This document shows positions 20,900 through 32,779 of a DNA stretch of 64,000 nt, piece after piece; position 1 is the first letter of the stretch, and the number at the start of each line of letters is the position of its first letter. Both the position numbers and the translations under genes were made by a program. The stretch is taken from NCBI GenBank assembly GCA_010015655.1, contig ML976665.1, forward strand, positions 1,042,319-1,106,318, written 5' to 3'. The notes under the pieces are model-generated. The model was given only the letters and a program-made list of their open reading frames with translations, had not been told where the DNA came from and ran no database searches. This DNA comes from Bimuria novae-zelandiae CBS 107.79. Taxonomy: Eukaryota; Ascomycota; Dothideomycetes; Pleosporales; Didymosphaeriaceae.

Positions 20900-22230
20900 A
20901 GAAGTTAAAGGACTTACGTAAATAAATACTATAAAAGTAACGCCTAGACCTATAATGAGATAGAACTCTCTTAAATAAGTAATTAAGAAAAAGTCCTAAT
21001 AAATACTTAATGCTAGTAAGACTATCTTTACTAAATAAAGAAGTTATAAAAACAAGAATAGGACCCTTTACTAAAAGTTTATATATTAGCGAAAACAATT
21101 ATGCGTAGCGAGGGATTAGGTTATAAAAATGTAATAAGTAAGGAAATAAAAGAATATCTTTTATATTTATAACTAACTCTAGGTATTAAGAGTTAACGAG
21201 AATAAAATATAATAATTCCTAAGTAAGTTTAAAGCACTTATTAACCTCTAAGATACCTTTTAGACTTTATAATAAAGAGTAAAAGGACTAACTAAAGAAA
21301 TAGTAAAAAAGCACTAAGAACCCTTAATAATATAATAATACTCTTAAAAGACAGGAGGTACAAATTAGCTATTAAAAGTAGACTAATAGATAAAGCTACT
21401 AGAGAGATTAATAGTAGAGCTTATTTTAAACTAAGAAAATATCTATAGTTTTAAAATCTTTAATTTAGCCTACTTTAATAGCAAATAATAGGATTCCTAC
21501 TACTTTAAGACAGTAATATAATATAAGCTATTAGAGGATAGGGACTGCCTTGGATATATATTTAGATATATTATTAGTTAATTAATAAGACAGGTAGCGA
21601 TAGTGGGAATTGCGTATCTAGACTACTACTTCGAATACACTAAAGCTAACCTCTACGAGTTACTAAACTATAACTTCTATAACTACTTAGCGGAAGAAAT
21701 CGCGCGTAACTACTTATTTATAATATAATAAGGAAACTAGAAGCTTCGTGACTTTAACTTTAATTTTAATAATTACGCTATAGAAGCTAAGGAGCATAGT
21801 TAAAAGATTCTGAAAAAAACTTATACTTTTAAAGCCTTCGTAATACCTTACGCGACTAAATAGTTATAGTAGATATAAATAATAATTAGAACCTATAAAG
21901 GGTCTTAAAAAAAAGTTAATAAAATAAAAATAAAGCGTCTTTTAAAATAAATGATAGACACTAAAGTTTTCTGCTAAGAGCGGGGCACCAGATAAGATAG
22001 ATTTAAAACCTACTTAAGCTAATCCTAGAAAGATATCTAGCTAATAAAGCTAAGATAAAAAACACTAAGTAATAGATAGAGCTATAGGACACAGGTCTAG
22101 TAATACCTAAATACGAGCTATATAGGTGTTGCGTGAGGTAATGAAAACCCGTAAGAAAAATAGTTCCTATTTTTATTATAAAGATATAGGATACCGCGTA
22201 AAGTAGTGTAAGCTTTTACTTATAGGAAAG
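20900..22230 (+). pseudogene. E4 gag remnant
   Basis: Plus-strand capsid region ending in a decayed zinc knuckle at 22168-22209: YFYYKDIGYRVK-stop-C, i.e. C-x2-C-x4-H-x4-C with two Cys to Tyr, His to Tyr and only the last Cys left. The long minus-strand frame at 20808-21098 is antisense to this gag and is not a gene. Confidence 0.65.
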
Positions 22231-23507
22231 CTAGTACAGGTTCGTGCCAATATACCTGTTACTAAAAGATCCTCTAATAAAGAGTTTAATATAGCTTTTA
22301 TTAATTTAAAAAAGTAGATCCTCTTAGCAATAGTCACCGCCCGGAGATAAAAGTAAGAAAAGGGTGAAAGATAAGTTTTAATAAGTTTTAATAGCTATAG
22401 CTAGACTTCATACTAATAATAGTACACTCTTTTATAAATAACATCATGTTTATAATAACAATAATTAATTCGAGTTATTTAATCTTTAAATTTATATTAA
22501 AAAAACTTTTAATAAACGCCTACCTACAGTACAAGAACCTACCCTATTAATAGAAGGGTATTAGTATTAGAGGCATGCGACTCTTCGTATATAAAGTAGC
22601 CTAACTAGAAATAAATATTAATAGCTATGTAAAACTAATATAATTATATATCTTACCAAATAATAGGTCGTACGATATAATTCTTAGCCTAACCTAAATA
22701 ATAAAGAATAGGGTTATACTAGCCTTAGTAAAGAAATTAATCTATATTAGAAGTTTAGGCCCCTGTATCTGTAACTAAAAAAGTAAAAAACTATTAATAA
22801 AGCCCTAAGGAATATTAGCTATAGCCTTTATAACCTTAAATTAGCGTAATAAACGCCTAAGAAAGAGGGCTAAGGTGTTTTTTATATTAATAAAAAATAT
22901 ATAAAAGGCGTTAACCCGCAAGCTAAAGTTGAACTTATAAGAGTTATTACCTAAAGCTTTAAAAACTTATAGCGTTTTTTTTTATAGAAAACAAGCTAAC
23001 AAGCTCTCCCTATACTATAGACCTAGAGTAAATCTTTCTATCACTCTTTTAAAAAATGATAGCAAGACCCTAGAGAATTCTTATAACCTACTATTTAATA
23101 TATCTCGTAATGAGTTGCTCGTCCTTTAGAAAGAGCTTACTAAATACTTAAATAAAGGCTTTATTTAAGTTAGAAAGTCTAGTGCCACTGTCTTAGTATT
23201 ATTTACTAAAAAATCTTGCGAAGGACTACGCTTATATATTAATTATGAAGCTCTAAACGCTATTTTAAAGAAGGACTAGTACCTTTTACTATTAATTAGT
23301 AAAACCCTTTAGCTCCTCGCGAAGACTAAATAGTTTAATAAACTTAATATAATTTAAGCCTTTTATACACTTTAGATAGTAAAAGGTGAGGAATAGAGAA
23401 CAACCTTTAAAACCTAATTTAGTTATTATAAGTAGCTAGTAGTTTCTTTAGCCTAGCTAACGCGCTAAGTACGGATTAGTACTATATTAATTAAGTACTA
23501 AAAGAGT

Positions 23508-23684
23508 TGTCGGACACAGTTAAATTCGATCAGGAAGCTCGTAAATAAAGTTTATTAAGGAGAGAAAGCTCTACTAAGACGCTAAGTTTTTTAAGGGTTT
23601 AGGGTATCGCGTGCTTGGCCGCTTGGCTGCTTGGATCAACCTTAGCTAGCGCAGAAAGCTCTAGTAAGGTGCTCTTTTGCAACA
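23508..23684 (+). mobile_element. Solo LTR of the E7 family
   Basis: 177 bp starting TGTCGGACAC and ending TTGCAACA, with a perfect 5-bp duplication AGAGT on both sides (23503-23507, 23685-23689). It is fairly GC-rich, with CTTGGCCGCTTGGCTGCTTGG. It shares GGGAGCTCGTAAA-type and TACGTGCTTGG-type segments with both E7 LTRs. Confidence 0.85.
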
Positions 23685-25495
23685 AGAGTACCTTAATAAC
23701 TACTACTTAGAGTATATAGATAACGTTCTTATCTTTTCTAGTGATAGCTAAAAAGACCGCAAAAAAATGTACGTACTATAATTTCAAAGTTAAGAGCTAT
23801 AAAATTATATTTAAATAATAAGAAATTTAAGTTTTACGTTCAAAAGACTAAGTACCTTAGATTTATTATAGAAGTTAATAAGGACGTAAGTGTAGACTAA
23901 AATAAAGTCTAAGTAATTTAAAAATAAGAGTTACTAACTTTAGTAAAGAGAGTCTAGAGCTTTATAGGCTTTAAACATTTATTAAAAATTATATAAGACT
24001 TCTCTAGCATAGTAAGCCCCCTTATGAAGCTTAGTAGCAAAGAAGTAGAATTTATTTACTAATAAAATTAGTAGCACGTATTTAAATGTTTAAAAATAGT
24101 ATTTTATATAGATCCCGCGCTTGTCTACTTTATACCTAAATAAAAATTAATACTAAAAGTACACGTATTGAACTAGCTAACTAAAGTATACTTTTTTTAG
24201 TATAATAATAATAGGATTCTGCGTTTAGTGACTTACTTCTTAGTAAGGAATAGCCTGGCAGAATATAACTACGCTATTTATAATAAAGAGATATATATAG
24301 TTATTAAATACATAAATAAATAAAACTATACATATTAAGCGGTAAAGCACCTTACGGTCTACACTAGTTATAAGAACCTTACGTATTTCGCTACTAAGCA
24401 AAGGTTAGAGGAACGACACGTTTAGTAAGGAGATATACTTAGCTATATTAATATAATATTTATATATAAGCTAAGGTTAGTAAACTCTAGGGCAGGCGCC
24501 CTCTCCTAATGGGAATAACCACTACTAAAGGATAGAAAAGATAATAAATTAAAGTTAAAATACTTTATACTATTTAGGTAACTATTAGGAGAAATACCCT
24601 AAAGTCTTTTATCTCCTAAAAAACTACCACTATAAAGGAACCTAGTGCTTACGTATCCAATACGTCCTAAACTACCTATATTAACCCTCGAAGGAGACGA
24701 TAACCGTGCTAAATAACGTAAACTAGACTTTAATACTGTATAGTAAGAGTTAGAACACGATAAAGACGGCGTGTATAGTAAAATAAAGGCCTATATTAAA
24801 AACAGGATTGGGAAGTTTAAACCTAGGTAGAAGTTATTTATTAGTATTTTAGAATATAGTATAGATAACTAAGGGTACCTATACTATAGGTGAAGATAAT
24901 AAGTACTAAAATTAGAACTTTTATGAATAAAGCCAATAGCTGTCGCGCATAGTTCCCTAGCTTTAAAATACTTAAAATAAATTTTTTTTTATAAAATTTT
25001 TACTTAAGACTACTTCTTCCTAAGAATATCTAACTAAGTAAAGTAGTATAGTAAGCACTATAATATCTATAAAAGAACTAAACTATAGAGAGAACGAAAT
25101 AAGGCCTGCTAAAGCTTTTATTACTCCCTAAATAATAATAGAAGGATATTATAATAGACTTTATTATTACCATACCTAAGAGGGATAGCTGCACGAATAT
25201 TATAATAAGTATAAATAAACTTAGTAAGAACCCTAAGTTTATTAGTCTTTTAAAACTTAATATACCTATAGTTACGATAGAATTTTTTTTAACACTAAGT
25301 AGTGAACTAATTCTTGTCCTTTTTTTAATATATTAGATCGCGGGGGACAGTTCATGAGCGAATTTTAGACTACGCTCTATAAATAAGCAGGCATTAGCTA
25401 AAGACTCTTTATAGTAAAACACCCGGAAAAAGATAGGTAGATAAAACGAATAAACTCTATCCTTAAAGCCTACCTTTAGGCATATTATAACTAGT

Positions 25496-27325
25496 TGTGG
25501 GGCACAGTCACAATAATCAGGGAGCTCGTAAACAAAGACTATTAAGGAGTAGAAGTTTTACTAGGACGCCTAGCTATTTATAAAGTTAAAAGAATTACGT
25601 GCTTAGCTACTTAACTACTTAGCTTAATATTAGCTTATATAATAAAGTTCTAGCTAAAATCTAGCAAGTTTTTATAATATACCCCCTAGCTTTTAAAGCG
25701 TATTAAAAAAAGTTAAGTAATAAGTTAAAATATAAAAGGTAGAGAACTTGTGCGTAGAGCTTCAAAAGCGTCTAGCTTAGATTTTTAGCACACTAGGTAA
25801 TTAGTCTAGGTAACTAGTTTATATAAAAAAAAAGGTAGATAAACGAGGAGTAGCGTACTTCTACCATAGAGCTTTAATAAATATTTAAGAATAATTATTT
25901 ACTTGTAATATAACCTGTGCGAGTACCTACATATATAAATAAAAAAACAAGTAGTTATAAAAATATAGTACGTAGTTAGTATAGGCTTACTTACCTATAG
26001 GATTATTATAATTTATACTTTAATATTTTGTAGAAAACTAGAGGAAAGTCTACTACCTATCCCTTATACTTAAGCTTAGTTAATACTATTTTTATTAGTC
26101 TTTTTAAATTTAGCTTTTAATTTTACTAATCTTCTTACCTATAAGCTTATTATAAAACTTATAAACAGCTTCTCCCTAAAGCGCGTACTAAAGGCAGTTA
26201 AGCACTATAGACTTTTATTAATTCTAGCTATTTGCTCTATATAGGCACTAATAGCTCGCATTAAGAGTGCATCCTCTAAGCGTAGCGTATATGCCTGCGT
26301 GCTTAGTTATTTAGCCAAGCTATGCGAGCTAGCGAGTATATCCTTTTAAAGATAAAGTTACTATTACGCCTAGTTAAGATAAGTTATTAAGCTATTTTTA
26401 AGCCTACTTATAGTTATATTATAATACTAAGTATAAAAAAATCTTATATTAGTAGCGTACCTTTTATTTTTAAAAGATCTAAAAGCACGGCGTTAGCGTG
26501 TACGTAGTTCTATTCGGATAGCTATTTAGTTATGTCTGTTGTTCTGCTGCTCTGTGGGCGTAGGATGACCTCTCTATACATATGTCGTACCTGCTTTTTC
26601 TAATTATTATCGCTTAGATAAAAATTATTTTTAAGTTCTTTAATTGGCCCCTGTAGCGTTTACTATATAACTAATTATAGTATTTTAAGCTTTAGCTTTT
26701 ATAAATTAACTGTAGTATAAACCTGGTTTTAAAGTATCTAAAGCTTTATTATAAGCTAACTATAAATAGTAGACTTTAGCTTATAGCGTTTAAGCTACTA
26801 TATATAAGGCTTACTTTTAGTATTTAAGTCTAGTAGCTCTAGAGTCTAGTTATATATATTTATCTACTTAGGGGCCTTAAAGTTAATATAATTTTATATC
26901 TTTTAAGCCTTTACGTAGTACTTAAGCTACGCGTACTAAGATAGGAATAAGTTATAACTTATAATTTAGTTACGTACTAAGAGCTTTATAGTAGTTATTC
27001 TATAGTTTAGCTCTATTATAGAATATAAGCGTTAGGACGTAAGCGTACGGATAATACAAAGTGAAAAATAGTTTATTACTATACTTATTAATTAGTATAA
27101 AATAAGTATATTATAAAGCGTTATAAAGGTATTAGGCTTATAACTGTAGCATATAGTTATAATAATTAGGGAGCTTGTAAAAAAATTTATTAAAAAGTAA
27201 AAGTTCTACTAAGACGTCCAGCTATTTATAGAGTTAAGAGAATTACGTACTTGGCTGCTTAGCTACTTGGCTTAATCCTAGCTGGTATAATAAAGTTCTA
27301 GCAGGAGCTAGCGAGTTTCTACGAC
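25496..27325 (+). mobile_element. E7: 1.8-kb non-autonomous LTR element
   Basis: LTRs at 25496-25679 and 27145-27325 (about 184 and 181 bp, TGT...ACA or ATA). The target duplication is CTAGT / CTAAT, differing by one G-to-A. The internal 1465 bp has no readable gag, RT or integrase motif in any frame I checked, so it would depend on another element for movement (LARD/TRIM-like). The plus orientation is arbitrary. It is nested in the E4 integrase. Confidence 0.75.
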
Positions 27326-28029
27326 ACTAATAATAGAATAATCAGATAAAGTAGCTTCTTATAGCTTAGATAGCTATTAAAGGGCAAAAAGCTATATTAA
27401 TAGGAGTTAGCTTATTTTTCCTATTTTATAGCTAGAATGTGAAACTAGTTAAGAACTTTAGGGTATAGAAAATAGTCTTAGAGCTTAGAACTAACGTAAA
27501 TAAGGCCGCGATGGTAATAATAAAAAAGTTTAAAAAGATTTTTAATTTTACTTAGGTAAAAATAATAATAGCCTAATGAGAATAAAAGCACCTGACCAAC
27601 TATCTATATAAGAATACTTTAATCTTAAAAAAAGGAAATAAGGTATAACTAAAATATAAGAACTACTTTTAAAACTAGCGTCTAAGTAAGAAGCTTAACT
27701 AAAAGTAAGAAAAGTTTACTATAAGGAAGGTAATAAACTCTTATATAGTAAAACTTAATATCCTGCCAAACATACACCTAACGTTCTACGTAAATAGGCT
27801 AAAATTAGTCTTGTTAAACTTTCTCTTTAGCTAAACTACTAATAACGCTTAGCCCGAAGCAATCATAATAAAAAAGGAGAAAGAAAAGTATAGTATAGTT
27901 AATATATATAAAAAATGTTAGTTCTATAGAGGCTAGAGAGTAGAATATCTAGCATAATAACAAAAAAACTCTTAAAGAACTTAGGAATCTTATATAACCC
28001 TTAACTAAGCTACTATGTTAGACTGTTAA

Positions 28030-29870
28030 GGAAAGTTTACTAAGCTATATTAAAATTATAATAAAAAACCTTTAATAGGATTCTTTTGCGACATCCCCTA
28101 TTTCAGCTTTTATTAAGACCTAAAGGAGACTCTACGATGCCTGCCCTACTAAGCCAAAAAATCTAACTAGATAAAGGTATTTAATATAAGTGTAGGAATA
28201 ATACTGTTAGAGGATGAAGTTAAGTATTAGATAAAACTAATAATTAGGCTAAAAGAAGGTATAAGTATTCCTATTTACCTAAAGAAGGAAGTTAAGAAGG
28301 AATCTTAAAAAGGCAACTTAAAAAACCCTTAGAACTACTTGGGATAACAAGGGAACAATAAGAAGGAGAGAGGAACTAGGCAGAAAGGGTATCTTTAGCC
28401 GCTAAAGAAATAGTAAAACCTTTCTTAATAATATCTAGGTCTCCTTCTCCGCTATCTAACATACTACTAAGATTAAAGAAACTATTATCCTTTTTACTTA
28501 AGCGCTTCTTAATTATAATAGCCTAACGCTACTAGTGTAAGCCTTAGTAGGCTTAATTAAGCATATTAGCTCTCGTAAGGATATTATTTATTACTTAAAA
28601 GCTATTTATTATACTACCCTTATTTACCACTATAAATTTACTAAAAAGCCATGTAATATTAGCCTTAAAAGATAACTTTAGTATTTAAAAGGAACTTATA
28701 GACGGGTTCTTAAACTCTTAATAGAATACACTAAAGTTAGTATTATATACTTAAAAAAGATTAAAAAATCTTTTTAATCACGATAGCGATGCGCTTTAAG
28801 AGCCAAATAGTCTTAAAGAAAGTAATAAGGCCTAAAGTAGTAGAAGTCTTACTTTTAAAAGAGGTATAGTAATTAAAACTAATAACCTTATAAGTAGAAT
28901 AGAATGCGTTAAAGTTAATAAAGAAGGCCTTTTACTTCTAGCTACTTTTTAAAACCTTACTTATTAAGTAGCTTGTACTAATAATTATAATATTAGCAAA
29001 CTCTTACTGGCTAACTTTATTAAGGGCAGGCTAAATCTAAGTAGAGGAAAACGTTAGTAGAGTATACCCTAAAGTTATCTAAAATTAGTTAGACTAAAAT
29101 ATACTTACCTAGTATAGCTAATAAACTTATAGGTATAGCACTCCTTACAAGACACTATCTTGCCTGCTAGCACTTACTAATAAACACGTTTATAAGTAAT
29201 ATAATTAATATACTAGCGCTCGATTATCGTGCGTAATAAAATTAGGCACTAAAAGCTAAGCTTGTTAAGTTAGTAAGTACGCACACCTAGGCTAATAAAA
29301 AAAAAGGTTAAAAAAGTAATAAGCTAAGTTAAAAGGTAAAAAAAGTAAAGAAAGGATAAAAAAAAGTCCAGAACTTACTACGACAGCTTTAAAAAGGCTA
29401 AACTTTTTAGTAAGCTAGCTAGGTAAAATTACGCTAGTATTATAAATAGTAGCTTTATTTTTAAAGAGCTTATTTTTTAAGTTAGTAATTAAGTAATTAT
29501 AGTAAAGATAAGGCTTTCTTTACTTTATTATTAGAATTAATAATATATTTTTAATACATAAGAGTTCTCGCTACGGGAGTGTTGCGTAAAAAGCTAGCTA
29601 TTTTATTAAAATAAGAAGAGGAATGAGATTATAAAGTTAAGAAAACTAAGGCTAAAAATAAGACGTTATAGTATATAAAAGTTAAATAAGAAAAAAAAAA
29701 TGTATAAAAAAGTAAGGTTTAGAAGCTAGACGAGAAGTAATTTTATATATATAATAATAAGTAAACGCACTAGCGCGAATACACTGCTATAGTAACTACT
29801 TATAGTAAGAATATAAAATTAGACACGCGAGAACAGAACTAGTAAAAAGTTTATAATAGTAAAAAGATTA
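28030..29870 (+). other. E4 unassigned region downstream of the chromodomain
   Basis: About 1.8 kb before P1, parallel to the 1.7-kb region of E2. Plus-strand frames keep Lys-rich stretches (KRLKK, KGKKSKERIKKSPE near 29300-29380) between TAA/TAG codons, compatible with a decayed basic protein, but two frames are about equally plausible. Function unknown. Confidence 0.35.
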
Positions 29871-29875
29871 ACGTA

Positions 29876-31720
29876 CTTCACAAGCGAGCGACTCACACAA
29901 GCGAGCGACTCACTCTGCCAAGACCCTACTAAAATCTACACTTTACATAATAGTACAGAACGCGCACAAATAGCTATAAGAAATTATAATAGGCTAATTT
30001 ACTTAGAATTTATTTTTACTTCTTTTTTATACGTGCGTAAGTTATACCTAGCCTTGCTATAGCGTCTATAGTATTATTAAGTAGGCTTACCCTTATTAGC
30101 ACGCACCCTCTTTTTTATCTTCTTTTTATTACTACGCGCTGCAACGTCTTTTAGGGTAGCTAGTTACTAGCTATTAGTAACTATAAAGACTTTTTTTTAC
30201 TATAATTATTTTCTCTAATATAATTTTTATCGCGTAGTAGCCTTGTTAGCGGATTAAAACTTAGCATTATATTTTATTATTAATACTAAAAAATACGCTA
30301 TTAGTTTAGCGCCTTTTATAAGCTTTTTAACTACTTTAACTATACTTATTAAAGAACTATTTAGGTGCCTCTAAATCTTCTCCTTTACTAGTATTAATTA
30401 TAATCCTAATTCTAAGGTATTACTTAGTATTTATAATTACTATATATCACTATATATAGTATAAGGCGAAAGCGTACGCAAATAGATATTAAGCTTTAAT
30501 ATTATTATTTTTAGGTTAAGGAGAATAAGGCTAGCGCCTCAAAAGTCTTTTTAAATATTACTTTACGTAATTATAGACTTAAAAATAGTAATAAAGTAAG
30601 GCGAAAACTTAATTTTAGTAATATATATAATATAGTTACGTACTAGATTCTTAGCTTGGCGTCTGTACGGCTTCTTTAATAGTAAAAAATACTTTATATT
30701 TAATAGCTATAAGAGGTGCGACAAATGTAGAGGTATATAAAAAGTAATAATCGTATTATTCTTATAGTATTACTAGAATTTAAGTACGTTATAGCTCTTA
30801 TAGCTATTAATAATAAGTAGCTAATAGCTACTAATAGTATACTTTCTTATATACGCGTTAAAGTGCTTTAGCTACTATAGACTAAGCTTATTTATTATTT
30901 AGCTATTCTTAGAGACTCTAAAAACCTAGTCGCGAGGTAGATCCTTCTTCTAGTACTAGATAAAGAGGTAGTGCTTACCCTAAAAAATAAGGAAGGGGAG
31001 AATTGCCTTAGCCTATTATATTAACGCCCTAAATAGCTATTATCTATTATTAGTTATCTTATTATACGCTCTTTAGCCTGCCTTAACGCTTAAAGCCTAT
31101 AATAACTACTCTTATTAATATTATGTCTATTATAAAGCTAGACTTTTTTAAGTTATAGGTGTCTTCGTCTAGGATGCTATACTTAGCTTTAGTATTTATT
31201 ATAAGCTAGAACTAGCCTTATATAACTATAGAATCCTTACAGGGGGCTCTTTTACAGTTATACTTTTAATTAAATTTTATTTTAAGCTCTAACTAGCGCT
31301 TAATAAAGTTTATAGCCTAGGTTTAGCTAACTAAGTCTTAGTAGCGCTTAGCTAGTAAAGAATTAGCTGTATCCTTTATAGTAGTAAGCTAGGGCAGAAA
31401 TCCTCGCGTGTCTGGGTTAAGTATATACTAAATAATCACCTGCTCTTTTATTTTAAGTAGCTTTTTTAAGTTAGGTATATAATTACGTTAAAAAGTAATT
31501 TTAGCGTGTTATTAATTAAGTAATTTTTAAAAAATGTTATAAATAGCTATAGCGCGTTATTATAATAGATTTCTATCTTATTTAATAGCCTAAAGCGCGA
31601 GCTATAATTAAGTCTTTTTTAATTAGAGTAACTAATAAGGTGGTTAATACATCGCGTTATACTATAGGTAATAGTATGTTTTAATAGGGTCTTGGCGGAG
31701 TGAGTCCCCCGCTTGTGAAG
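29876..31720 (-). mobile_element. P1: pogo/Fot1 DNA transposon, copy 1
   Basis: 1845 bp flanked by TA (29874-29875 and 31721-31722). The left terminal repeat is CTTCACAAGCGAGCGACTCA and contains two tandem 17-bp units ACAAGCGAGCGACTCAC. The right end has only one unit (GAGTGAGTC...CGCTTGTGAAG). A second copy is at 49081-50920. Inserted in E4 close to its 3' LTR. Confidence 0.88.
30000..31700 (-). pseudogene. P1 pogo transposase remnant
   Basis: On the minus strand near 31220-31080 the frame reads NTKAKYSILDEDTYNLKKS then FIIDIILIRVVIIGF. This corresponds to the YGI-x-x-x-D-x-x-NxDEtGF-x-G-x-I block of pogo/Fot1 (DDE_1) transposases; the first catalytic acidic residue (D/E of NxDE) is itself mutated. 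The rest is broken by TAA/TAG stops. It is inactive. Confidence 0.7.
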
Positions 31721-31819
31721 TACGTTATAAGTAGATACTAAAATAATCGCAAAACTATATAATAAGATAAGACGCAAAGATTTTTCAATATTCTTAATAA
31801 AGGAAAGGGAGGTATAAAA

Positions 31820-31975
31820 TAGGATACACCTAGTTATTACTTTAGATCTTTAACCCTTAGTTATACGAACCCTAAATATATAAGGTTAACGCTTAAAGCT
31901 TAACTTCAGACTTTTTATTAAATTTATAAGTATTCTTTTAGCACCTTTGGCTCCCTAAGCACCTAGCCCCTTACA
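31820..31975 (+). repeat. E4 3' LTR
   Basis: About 156 bp, preceded by a purine-rich tract AAAGGAAAGGGAGG (polypurine-tract-like) and ending CCTAGCCCCTTACA. Confidence 0.7.
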
Positions 31976-32760
31976 ATAATAGCACACTCTATAAACGCTA
32001 ACTATATATATTAAATTAATAATAAGGAAGCTAAGAAGCTATTATTTTTTAGTACCTCTAATACTACGTTTACTAATAATCTTAATACTACTTAAAGCTT
32101 ATTTACCTATATATATAAGCTCTATAGAATAATTATTAATTAAAATGCAAAAATTATAAGATCTATTACTAAATTAACTACTAAGGCTAAACTATTTACA
32201 CTATTAACTACTAGTACTAATTTCTATTAGTAAATAAATACTTTTAAAGCTATTAGGTTTAATTTAGAGGTTTAACCTACGATATATAATAATAATCAGT
32301 AAACAGTCTTTATTGCTAATAAGGATAAAAAAAGCTTACTATAAAGCTTAGATATATTAAAGTATATAAGATATAGATCCGCGAGCAAGTTAAAGCTAGG
32401 AATATTAATATTAATTAAATAGAAACTACTAATATACCTTCTAATTGACTAATAAAGTCTCTCTTTAATAGTAGTACGCACGAGCGATTTTTAAAGTAAC
32501 TTAAAATTATTAACATTTACTGTAAGTTATTAGTTTACAGGGTAAGTTTATTATATTAATTATTATATAATAGAGTACTTCTTAGGGAGATGTCCTAGAG
32601 ATCCCCTGTTTACTTATTTTATATTATTTTACGTAATAGCACTCTACTACCTTTATACTATAAAGGGTATGTTAGAGTAAAGTATAATATTATATAATAT
32701 AACTAACCTAATATAGACTAGTTACTAATTACGATTCTGCTACTTAAGCGGTTTCTTTGT
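31976..32760. other. AT-rich degraded stretch, unassigned
   Basis: About 0.8 kb between E4 and the gene island. TAA/TAG stops and C-poor composition match the other mutated repeats, so it is probably repeat-derived, perhaps the rest of E3. There is a small palindrome near 32586-32610 (AGGGAGAT...ATCCCCT). The change to normal composition is abrupt at about 32750. Confidence 0.45.
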
Positions 32761-32779
32761 TTAGCTTGTTATAATCAAC

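Larger units (their letters stand above)
22400..28030 (+). pseudogene. E4 pol remnant, interrupted by a solo LTR and by E7
   Basis: RT palm YIDNVLIFSSD lies at about 23713-23745, just after the solo LTR that splits the palm region. RNase H spans about 24120-24600 and integrase starts about 24700. E7 interrupts the integrase at 25495; the reading resumes at 27331 with WIIE-like then SYSLDSY. The IN tail contains TFYVNRLKLVL and the chromodomain (EKEKYSIVNI ... EYLA ... ESYITLN) at about 27880-28015. The YxDD box again has Asp changed to Asn. Stops are TAA/TAG throughout. Confidence 0.8.
20622..31975 (+). mobile_element. E4: full-length Ty3/gypsy chromovirus carrying three nested insertions
   Basis: LTR-like ends at 20622-20820 and 31820-31975 enclose a plus-strand gag-pol. 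Removing the nested solo LTR (23508-23684), E7 (25496-27325) and P1 (29876-31720) leaves about 7.5 kb, the size of E2. The left LTR is longer because of a roughly 45-bp tandem duplication (the segment ending TTAACCC is repeated). Boundaries are approximate by a few bases and the target duplication is not clear. E4 interrupts E3. Confidence 0.8.

Noticed and set aside
20808..21098. 96-residue minus-strand frame
   Set aside because: Antisense to E4 LTR/gag; hydrophobic composition reflects AT-rich DNA.
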